From: Brevundimonas sp. NIBR10
GTDB lineage: Bacteria; Pseudomonadota; Alphaproteobacteria; Caulobacterales; Caulobacteraceae
Direction of reading: 5' to 3'
DNA length: 64,000 bases
Assembly: GCF_027912515.1 (NCBI RefSeq)
Contig: NZ_CP115464.1
Span: 2,294,001 to 2,358,000 of the forward strand
A program made the translations under genes and the position numbers. Positions 57,383 through 64,000 of the stretch are shown here, in pieces. The notes under the pieces are model-generated. The model was not told the DNA's origin. It saw nothing but the letters and a program-made list of their open reading frames with translations, and did not search any database. Each line of letters opens with the position of its first letter. The stretch's first letter is position 1.

Positions 57383-58774
57383 TCAGGTCGCGTCGCGCCA
57401 CTGCTTGAGCGCCTCGATCGCCCGGATGCTCATCAACCGCTTCTTGGCCCGGCCGCGTTCCTTGAGCGGGATCTTCTTGCCGTCCTCGTCGATCTTGGGC
57501 GTCTCCAGCGGGGGCAGCAGGCCATAGTTGATATTCATCGGCTGGAATTTCGAGCCGGTCAGGTGGCCGCCGGTGATGTGCTCGACCAGGGCACCGATGG
57601 CCGTGTGGGCAGCGGGAGCGTCCAGCGGCTGGCCCAGCCGTTCGGCGGCGGCCAGGCGTCCGGCCAGCAGGCCCGTCGCGGCGCTCTCGACATAGCCCTC
57701 GACCCCCGTGACCTGACCGGCGAACCGAAGGCGAGGCATCGACTTCATCCGCAACTGCCGATCCAGCAGATGCGGGCTGTTCAGATAGGTGTTTCGGTGC
57801 AGACCCCCCAGCCGCGCGAACTGGGCGTTCTGGAGGCCCGGGATCATGCGGAAGGTCTCGGCCTGGGCCCCGTGTTTCAGCTTGGTCTGGAAACCGACGA
57901 TGTTGAACAGGGTGCCCAGGGCATTGTCCTGACGCAGCTGAACGATGGCATGGGCCTTGACCAGCGGGTCACGCGGGTTGGTCAGGCCGACGGGCTTCAT
58001 CGGGCCGTGACGCAGGGTCTCGCGACCGCGTTCCGCCATCACCTCGATGGGCAGGCAGCCGTCGAAATAGGGGACGTTCTCCCACTCCTTGAACTCGGCC
58101 TTGGGGCCTGTGATCAGAGCGTCGATGAAGGCCTCGTATTCGGCCTTGTTCATGGGGCAGTTCACGTAGGCGGCGGCGTCGCCGCCCGGGCCCTCCTTGT
58201 CATAGCGCGACTGACGCCAGGCGATGTCGAAGTCGATGGAGTCGGCGTGGACGATGGGGGCGATGGCGTCGAAGAAGCTGAGGCTCTCCTCGCCGGTCAG
58301 TTTCAGGATCGCCTCGGCCAGGGCGGGGGAGGTGAGGGGGCCGGTGGCGATGATAACGCTGTCCCAATCCTCGGGCGGCAGGCCGGCGATCTCCTCGCGC
58401 TGGATGGTGATCAGCGGGTGTGCTTCCAGCGTCGCCGTCACCTTCTGTGAAAAGCCGTCGCGGTCGACGGCCAGGGCACCGCCCGCCGGCACCTGATGGT
58501 CGTGGGCGCTGGCCATGATGATCGAGCCCAGCTCGCGCATCTCTGCGTGCAGCAGACCGACCGCATTGTGCTCCCAGTCGTCCGACCGGAAGGAATTTGA
58601 ACAGACCAGTTCGGCCAGGCCGTCGGTGTGATGGGCGTCGGTCTTCACGCCGGGCACGCCGCGCATCTCGTGCAGGACGACGGGCACGCCGGCCTGGGCG
58701 ATCTGCCAGGCGGCCTCTGAACCGGCGAGGCCGCCGCCGATGACGTGGATAGGCTTGAGGTCGGAAGGGTTCAT
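57383..58774 (-). CDS. trmFO: Methylenetetrahydrofolate--tRNA-(uracil-5-)-methyltransferase
   Basis: Flavoenzyme that makes 5-methyluridine at tRNA position 54 using methylene-THF. 463 residues with FAD fold [21 protein letters not shown] at the start, the catalytic-type Cys in [12 protein letters not shown], and the second in [14 protein letters not shown]. Later segments include [12 protein letters not shown] and [18 protein letters not shown] likely promoter at 58783-58808 is so close to the ATG that the mRNA may be leaderless. Confidence 0.96.
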   Translation of the reverse strand: MNPSDLKPIHVIGGGLAGSEAAWQIAQAGVPVVLHEMRGVPGVKTDAHHTDGLAELVCSNSFRSDDWEHNAVGLLHAEMRELGSIIMASAHDHQVPAGGALAVDRDGFSQKVTATLEAHPLITIQREEIAGLPPEDWDSVIIATGPLTSPALAEAILKLTGEESLSFFDAIAPIVHADSIDFDIAWRQSRYDKEGPGGDAAAYVNCPMNKAEYEAFIDALITGPKAEFKEWENVPYFDGCLPIEVMAERGRETLRHGPMKPVGLTNPRDPLVKAHAIVQLRQDNALGTLFNIVGFQTKLKHGAQAETFRMIPGLQNAQFARLGGLHRNTYLNSPHLLDRQLRMKSMPRLRFAGQVTGVEGYVESAATGLLAGRLAAAERLGQPLDAPAAHTAIGALVEHITGGHLTGSKFQPMNINYGLLPPLETPKIDEDGKKIPLKERGRAKKRLMSIRAIEALKQWRDAT

Positions 58775-58782
58775 CGGGGCCT

Positions 58783-58808
58783 TCTAGGGCCTTGGGGCGC
58801 GATCGTCA
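58783..58808 (-). promoter_or_regulatory. Predicted promoter for trmFO, near-leaderless
   Basis: On the minus strand TGAC (58808-58805), 16 bp, then CCTAGAAG ending about 6 bp before the start codon at 58774. This gives essentially no 5' leader. Confidence 0.4.
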
Positions 58809-58855
58809 GCCTCCGTATGCTAGCGTCAGGCGGGGTGCGTCGTTACGGAAGGGGC

Positions 58856-59671
58856 ATGACCGAGCGGCCGAGCCAGAAACTGAGCCAGAAACTGAATTTG
58901 CGCGAGACCTTGGCCGAGACCCTGCGCCGGCTCCCCGAGATGTGGCGGGGCGCGGGCGGGGCAATCGGCATAGCGGCTCTGGCGGCCGTGGTGCTGGCCA
59001 TGCTCCCGCTGGCCGGGCCGATGCGCGCGGTCTGCTGGGTCTGGCTGGTGACGGCGTCGCTGGTCGCGTTCGGGGCGGTGACGCGGATCGGGGTGGCCCA
59101 GGATCTGCCTGGGGCCAAGGCTTTGGGGCTGGGACCGTTCGGATTCCAGCTGACCCGGACCGAGGCGCGGCTGGCGGGCGCGACCCTGTTGTGCGCGCTG
59201 TTCCTGACCATCATCCTGTCGCTGCTGGCGCTCGTAGCCTTGGCGCTGTTCGGCGGGGCGGGGCTGGACGCCGAGGCGATCCGGGCGCGGGACTGGGCCG
59301 GGGCGGGGCCGCTGTGGAAGCGGGTGCTGCTGGCCATCGTCGGGGTGATCGTCCTGGGCGCGCCGGTGCTGCTGGCCCTGCGGCTGTCGCTCTATGCCCA
59401 GGCGACGGTGGGGCGTGAGCGGATGACGTCGCTGACGGTCACCCGCCTGACCAACGGGTCGATGCTTCCGCTGTTCGTCGGACTGCTGCTCGTCGAGATG
59501 CCCAGGACGCTCTGGCTTGTGCTGATGATCACGGGCGTCGTGACCGGCCCCGTCGCCGTGATCGGCGGGATCATCGTGCTGGCGGCCGTGCAGGCTCCGC
59601 TGACGGCATCGTTCCTTGGGGCGGCCTATCGACGGCTGGAACGGCCGGGCGAGGACCTGGCCCCGCTTTAG
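58856..59671 (+). CDS. Multi-pass membrane protein, first of three paralogs
   Basis: A 271-residue protein with a cytoplasmic N-terminus and six predicted helices. ATG 58856 chosen for the GGAAGGGG site. Near the C-terminal helices, TRLTNGSMLPLFVGLLLVEM corresponds to the LTEGRFWPLFGMAII and LTKGRFWPLLGMALL segments of the two following proteins, so the three look like diverged paralogs. No catalytic motif seen; the layout resembles predicted membrane domains such as GPDPase_memb, but this is by eye. Confidence 0.65.
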   Translation: MTERPSQKLSQKLNLRETLAETLRRLPEMWRGAGGAIGIAALAAVVLAMLPLAGPMRAVCWVWLVTASLVAFGAVTRIGVAQDLPGAKALGLGPFGFQLTRTEARLAGATLLCALFLTIILSLLALVALALFGGAGLDAEAIRARDWAGAGPLWKRVLLAIVGVIVLGAPVLLALRLSLYAQATVGRERMTSLTVTRLTNGSMLPLFVGLLLVEMPRTLWLVLMITGVVTGPVAVIGGIIVLAAVQAPLTASFLGAAYRRLERPGEDLAPL

Positions 59672-59675
59672 GGCC

Positions 59676-59704
59676 TTCGCCCCGGTCGGCGACCCATGCT
59701 AGAG
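59676..59704 (+). promoter_or_regulatory. Predicted promoter for second paralog
   Basis: TTCG at 59676-59679, 16 bp, then ATGCTAGAG at 59696-59704. The ATG at 59712 lies about 8 bp after the -10 box, leaving little or no leader. Confidence 0.4.
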
Positions 59705-59711
59705 GCCGCAA

Positions 59712-60548
59712 ATGAAATTCTCGGCAGGCGAAGCGGCGTTTGAAGGCTTTCGGGTCACCCGCCAGCACCCCAGGGCGGTGGCGGGCTGGACCCTGATCTG
59801 GCTGGTGTCCCTGATCGCGACGGCCCTGACGGCGCTGCCGATCCTGGGCCCGGTCATGGGCGAGTTGCAGGACGCGATGCGCACCGCCATGTCCGGTGGC
59901 GGGTCGGGCCTGCCCGCCGCCATCCAGAGCCGGGTCACCTATGCGATGCTGGCCACCATGCCGGTCAGTCTGGTGACCCAGGCGATCGTCATGCCGGCCC
60001 TGTACCGCGCCATGCAAAGTGAAGTCCGCGACCCGTTCGCCTTCGTGCGGTTGGGCCGGGACGAGTTGCGGGTTCTGCTGGTCCTGCTGCTGCTGGCGAT
60101 CATCAGTGTCGTGCTGGGACAGGTCGGCGATACGGCCGTGCTCGCGACCCAGGGCGTCAATCTGAGCTTTGTGGGCGCGTTGATCGGGATCGCGACCACG
60201 GCCCTCAACCTCTTCGTGGCCGTACGGATGGTGCTGGCCGTTCCCGCAACCTTCAGCCGGGGGCGCATCGATCTGAAGGGGGCCTGGAGGCTGACCGAGG
60301 GCCGGTTCTGGCCCCTGTTCGGCATGGCCATCATCGCGGGGGTCATGGCCTGTATCGTCGGCCTATTGCTGTTGATCGTGTCCCTGCCGCTCTCTGCGAT
60401 GATGGCAGGGGCCGCGACGTCGCCGGCGGGTGCTGCCGGTGCGCTGCTGGTTCTGTTGCTGATGGCGGTGGGCGCAGCGCTGGTCACGATCATTCTGTCG
60501 GCCCCCTTCATGGCCGCCTATCGCGATCTGACGGCCGGTCAGGACTGA
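59712..60548 (+). CDS. Multi-pass membrane protein, second of three paralogs
   Basis: A 278-residue protein with six membrane helices. Its start MKFSAGEAAFEGFRVTRQHP is matched by MTFSASDAAFEGFRIVRRRP of the third protein, and the pair share the spacing to the signature GAWRLTEGRFWPLFGMAII. Function unknown. It has its own promoter-like element, which argues against a strict operon with the first gene. Confidence 0.8.
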   Translation: MKFSAGEAAFEGFRVTRQHPRAVAGWTLIWLVSLIATALTALPILGPVMGELQDAMRTAMSGGGSGLPAAIQSRVTYAMLATMPVSLVTQAIVMPALYRAMQSEVRDPFAFVRLGRDELRVLLVLLLLAIISVVLGQVGDTAVLATQGVNLSFVGALIGIATTALNLFVAVRMVLAVPATFSRGRIDLKGAWRLTEGRFWPLFGMAIIAGVMACIVGLLLLIVSLPLSAMMAGAATSPAGAAGALLVLLLMAVGAALVTIILSAPFMAAYRDLTAGQD

Positions 60549-60555
60549 GACCGGC

Positions 60556-60585
60556 TTGGCGACGGCGTCGGTTTCGTCCTAAGGT
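60556..60585 (+). promoter_or_regulatory. Predicted promoter for third paralog
   Basis: TTGG at 60556-60559, 16 bp, then GTCCTAAGGT at 60576-60585. The start codon is at 60609 with AGGGGGGA between, so this transcript would have a short leader with a ribosome-binding site. Confidence 0.4.
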
Positions 60586-60608
60586 CACACCTGCCAGGGG
60601 GGACCATC

Positions 60609-61508
60609 ATGACGTTTTCAGCCAGCGATGCAGCGTTCGAGGGCTTTCGGATCGTGCGGCGACGACCGCTGGCGATGCTGATGTGGGCCCTGGCCTATAT
60701 CGTCTTCTTCGCGCTGACCTTCCTGCTGGCGGGGAGTTCCTTCGTCACCATCATGCAGCAGGTCGAGGCGCTCGAGAACTCAGGTGCGACTCCGACGATG
60801 GAGACCCTGGGGCCGCTGTTCCAGGCCTACGGCGTCATCCTGCTGGTGGTCGCACCGCTGTCGATCATCGTCAGCACCATGTTGAGCACCGCGATCGCGC
60901 GCGCCGTTGTGCGGCCCAAGGACAGCGCCTTCGGCTATCTTCGGCTCGGCATGGATGAACTCAGGGTCTTCGGCGCGATGGTGGTGCTGATGCTGCTGAT
61001 CGCCGTCTATTATCTGGTCGTGTTCGGGGTGGTCTTCGGCGTCGGGGCCTATGCGAGCTCCAGCGGGCAAGGCGGCTGGTTCGCCCTGGCTCTGCTACTC
61101 GGACTGGCCGGATTTTGTGGCCTGATCTGGCTAGCGGTGCGGCTGAGCCTGATGGTGCCGATCATCGTCGCCGAGAAGCGGTTCACCGTCCTGTCCTCGT
61201 TCGGCCTGACCAAGGGGCGGTTCTGGCCGTTGCTGGGCATGGCCCTGCTGGCCTTCATCATGGCGATCGTGGTGGCCTTCCTCGGCTGGCTGATCTCCAT
61301 GCCGCTGACCCTGTTGGTCGGCGGGTCCATGGCGTCCCAGTTTGCGGGCCTGGAAGGCCAGAGCGTGACTGAGATCCTGCCGAAGCTGGCGCCCATCCTG
61401 ATCGTGTCCGGCCTGTTCAACGCCGTGGTCTCGGCCCTGCAACTGGCTATCATGTATGCCCCGTTCGCCGAGGCCTACCGGCAGATCAAGGGTCTCGAAG
61501 CGGGCTGA
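60609..61508 (+). CDS. Multi-pass membrane protein, third of three paralogs
   Basis: A 299-residue protein with about six helices, closely similar to the second paralog in its N-terminus (AAFEGFRIVRRRP) and signature (FGLTKGRFWPLLGMALLAF). AGGGGGGACC gives a strong ribosome-binding site. Convergent with uvrA, 6 bp apart. No enzyme motif is visible; a membrane-shaping or sensory role would be guesswork. Confidence 0.8.
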   Translation: MTFSASDAAFEGFRIVRRRPLAMLMWALAYIVFFALTFLLAGSSFVTIMQQVEALENSGATPTMETLGPLFQAYGVILLVVAPLSIIVSTMLSTAIARAVVRPKDSAFGYLRLGMDELRVFGAMVVLMLLIAVYYLVVFGVVFGVGAYASSSGQGGWFALALLLGLAGFCGLIWLAVRLSLMVPIIVAEKRFTVLSSFGLTKGRFWPLLGMALLAFIMAIVVAFLGWLISMPLTLLVGGSMASQFAGLEGQSVTEILPKLAPILIVSGLFNAVVSALQLAIMYAPFAEAYRQIKGLEAG

Positions 61509-61514
61509 CGCCGG

Positions 61515-64000
61515 TCAGCCCGCCGCGGCCTTCTTGCCGGCCCTGACCGGCTTCTCGACCGAGGCCGTGAGCGCGGCGACGCGAGCCTTGCGGCGGGTCT
61601 CGTGGCGGTCCAGGACTTCCTTCAGGTATCTACCGGTCCAGCTGGCGTCGTTGGCCGCGACCTGCTCCGGGGTGCCGACTGCGACGATCTCGCCGCCGCC
61701 GTCGCCGCCCTCGGGTCCGAAGTCGAGCAGGTAGTCGGCGACCTTGATCACATCCAGATTGTGCTCGATCACCACGATGGTGTTGCCGCTGTCGACCAGC
61801 TCCTGAAGCACCTCGAGCAGTTTGCGGGTGTCCTCGAAGTGCAGGCCGGTGGTGGGCTCGTCGAGGATGTAGAGGGTCTTGCCGGTCGCCCGCTTCGACA
61901 GTTCCTTGGACAGCTTGACCCTCTGGGCCTCGCCGCCCGACAGGGTCGTCGCCGACTGCCCGACCTTGACGTAGTCCAGGCCGACCCGTGAGAGGGTCAG
62001 CATCTTGTCGCGGATCGGCGGCACGGCCTTGAAGAAATGCCCGGCCTCCTCCACCGTCATGTCAAGGACGTCCGAGATCGACTTGCCCTTGAACACGATC
62101 TCCAGGGTCTCGCGGTTGTACCGCTTGCCCTTGCAGATGTCGCAGGTGACGTAGACGTCCGGCAGGAAATGCATCTCGATCTTGATCAGGCCATCGCCCT
62201 GACAGGCCTCGCAGCGACCGCCCTTGACGTTGAAGCTGAAGCGGCCGGGGCCGTATCCGCGCGCCTTGGATTCCGGCAGACCCGCATACCAGTCGCGAAT
62301 CGGGCCGAAGGCGCCGGTGTAGGTCGCCGGGTTCGAGCGCGGCGTGCGGCCGATCGGGGACTGGTCGATGTCGATGACTTTGTCGAAATGCTCCAGCCCC
62401 TCGATCCGGTCATAGTTGGCGGGGGCGTCGGACGCGTTGTGCAGCCGACGTGCGGCGGCCTTGTACAGGGTCTCGATCGTGAAGGTCGACTTGCCGCCGC
62501 CCGACACACCGGTGACGCAGGTGAACAGGCCGACGGGGACGGCCCCGGTGACGTTCTTGAGGTTGTTGCCGGTCGCGCCGCTGATCTTCAGCATCTTCTT
62601 CTTGTCGACCGGACGGCGGCCGTCCACCGGCAGTTCGATCTCGCGCTCGCCGGTCAGGTATTTGCCGGTCAGGGATTTCGGATTGGCCATCACCTCTTCC
62701 GGCGTGCCCTCGGCGCAAATCTCGCCGCCATGGACGCCGGCGGCCGGACCCATGTCGATGACATAGTCGGCAGTCAGGATCGCCTCCTCGTCGTGCTCGA
62801 CGACGAGGACCGAGTTACCGAGGTCACGCAGACCGCGCAGGGATTCCAGCAGGCGGGTGTTGTCGCGCTGGTGCAGGCCGATCGACGGCTCGTCCAGCAC
62901 ATAGAGGACGCCCGTCAGGCCCGAGCCGATCTGTGACGCCAAGCGAATGCGCTGGCTCTCGCCGCCGGACAGGGTGCCTGAGGCGCGGGACAGAGACAGG
63001 TAGTCGAGGCCGACGTTGTTCAGGAACCGCAGGCGGTCGCCGATTTCCTTCAGGATACGCCGGCCGATCTCCATCTGTTTCTCGGTCAGTTGTTCGGGAA
63101 GGGCAGAGACCCAGTCGTAGGCCTTCTTGATCGACAGGGTCGAGATGTCGGCGATGTCGGAACCGTCGATCTTGACCGCGAGGGCCTCTGGCTTCAGCCG
63201 CTTGCCATGGCAGGCGTCGCAGGGCGTCTCTGACTGGAAGCGACCCAGTTCCTCGCGGACCCAGGCCGAATCCGTTTCCCGCCAGCGGCGGTCGAGGTTG
63301 GGGACGACGCCTTCGAACGGCTTGGAGACCTCGTATTTGCGGGCGTTGTCGTCATAGACGAACTTGATCTTCTCCGTGCCCGTGCCCTGAAGAATGACCT
63401 TCTGGGCCTTGTCGGGCAGGTCGCGCCACGGCTTGTCCATCGAGAAGCCGTAGTGCAGCGCCAGCGCCTGCAGCGTCTGGGTGTAGAGCGGCGACGGCCC
63501 GCGAGACCACGGGGCGACGGCACCCTTGTGCAGGGTCTTGTCGCGATCGGGGATCACCAGATCGGCGTCGAACGCCAGCTTGACCCCCAGGCCGTCACAG
63601 ACCGGACAGGCGCCGAAGGGGTTGTTGAACGAGAAAAGTCGGGGCTCGATCTCTGAGATCGTGAAGCCTGAAACGGGGCAGGCGAATTTCTCGGAAAAGG
63701 TGATCCGCCGGGGCTCCTGGCCCTCATCCGCATTGGCCCATTCCGCCACCGCGATGCCGTCGGCCAGACCAAGAGCGGTCTGGATCGAGTCGGCGTAGCG
63801 CGCCTCGAGCCCGCCCTTGGTGACGATCCTGTCCACGACGATGTCGATGTCGTGCTTGAACTTCTTGTCCAGCGTCGGCGCGTCCTCAACGGCGTAGAAT
63901 TGGCCGTCGATCTTGAGCCGCTGGAAGCCCGAGCGTTGCCACTCGGTCATCTCCTTCTTGTACTCACCCTTCCGGCCCCGAACGACGGGGGCCAGCAACA
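61515..64000 (-). CDS. uvrA: Excinuclease ABC subunit A, 5' part off window
   Basis: DNA-damage recognition ATPase of nucleotide excision repair. About 827 C-terminal residues are visible and the N-terminal part lies beyond the right edge. Two ABC signatures ([18 protein letters not shown] and [15 protein letters not shown]), a Walker A ([15 protein letters not shown]), and zinc motifs ([25 protein letters not shown] with [10 protein letters not shown]) are intact. The C-terminal tail is short and basic ([12 protein letters not shown]). Confidence 0.97.
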   Translation of the reverse strand, partial: LLAPVVRGRKGEYKKEMTEWQRSGFQRLKIDGQFYAVEDAPTLDKKFKHDIDIVVDRIVTKGGLEARYADSIQTALGLADGIAVAEWANADEGQEPRRITFSEKFACPVSGFTISEIEPRLFSFNNPFGACPVCDGLGVKLAFDADLVIPDRDKTLHKGAVAPWSRGPSPLYTQTLQALALHYGFSMDKPWRDLPDKAQKVILQGTGTEKIKFVYDDNARKYEVSKPFEGVVPNLDRRWRETDSAWVREELGRFQSETPCDACHGKRLKPEALAVKIDGSDIADISTLSIKKAYDWVSALPEQLTEKQMEIGRRILKEIGDRLRFLNNVGLDYLSLSRASGTLSGGESQRIRLASQIGSGLTGVLYVLDEPSIGLHQRDNTRLLESLRGLRDLGNSVLVVEHDEEAILTADYVIDMGPAAGVHGGEICAEGTPEEVMANPKSLTGKYLTGEREIELPVDGRRPVDKKKMLKISGATGNNLKNVTGAVPVGLFTCVTGVSGGGKSTFTIETLYKAAARRLHNASDAPANYDRIEGLEHFDKVIDIDQSPIGRTPRSNPATYTGAFGPIRDWYAGLPESKARGYGPGRFSFNVKGGRCEACQGDGLIKIEMHFLPDVYVTCDICKGKRYNRETLEIVFKGKSISDVLDMTVEEAGHFFKAVPPIRDKMLTLSRVGLDYVKVGQSATTLSGGEAQRVKLSKELSKRATGKTLYILDEPTTGLHFEDTRKLLEVLQELVDSGNTIVVIEHNLDVIKVADYLLDFGPEGGDGGGEIVAVGTPEQVAANDASWTGRYLKEVLDRHETRRKARVAALTASVEKPVRAGKKAAAG

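Overview
The window reads as a stretch of chromosome from a GC-rich alphaproteobacterium of the Caulobacterales, most likely close to Brevundimonas. The reasons are a PopZ polar organiser with the Caulobacter-type N-terminal helix, the nuo-birA-coaX-rnj gene order, promoters with CTAG/CTAA-type -10 boxes as in Caulobacter, and a dense cluster of GANTC (CcrM-type) sites. Species level is inference. I see no prophage, insertion sequence, CRISPR array or plasmid function; nearly all genes are chromosomal housekeeping genes packed at 0-150 bp spacing.

Layout. 1-10346: distal half of the complex I operon (lipoprotein, nuoG, H, small lipoprotein, nuoI, J, K, L, M, N). 10348-13910: birA, coaX, rnj and a DUF1467 protein. 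13942-17652: two small minus-strand genes, then two tandem copies of a three-gene module (small membrane protein, ECF sigma factor, membrane protein). 17723-25642: panB, yfgM-like, bamB, der, TonB-domain lipoprotein, efp, suhB-like phosphatase, secreted glycerophosphodiesterase. 25649-31400 (minus): a tricorn-like S41 protease and PBP1A. 31401-31834: gene-free, with a GANTC repeat array. 31835-34385 (minus): frameshifted exoX, a Tat-exported glycoside hydrolase, tRNA-Cys. 34539-43412: isoaspartate methyltransferase-like gene, tolC-family gene, popZ, valS, tlyA, a glycine-zipper protein (minus) and an RNA uracil methyltransferase. 43493-48585: ilvE, a radical SAM protein and an SGNH hydrolase (both minus), and serS carrying an unusual insert. 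48592-55035: palindromic repeats, a small secreted protein, surE-pcm-nlpD, yajC-secD-secF. 55040-64000: an inverted-repeat element, PuuD-like membrane protein, NDUFAF6-like protein, MpaB-family protein, trmFO, three membrane paralogs, and the C-terminal part of uvrA, cut by the window edge.

Functionally the window is rich in envelope biogenesis (BamB, YfgM, SecDF-YajC, PBP1A, NlpD, TolC-like, PopZ), translation (ValS, SerS, Der, EF-P, TlyA, TrmFO, tRNA-Cys) and respiration (complex I plus a possible assembly factor). The least ordinary signals are the GANTC array upstream of the PBP1A gene, the low-GC in-frame insert in seryl-tRNA synthetase, the duplicated ECF modules, and a recurring promoter architecture that in several cases leaves no room for a 5' leader.
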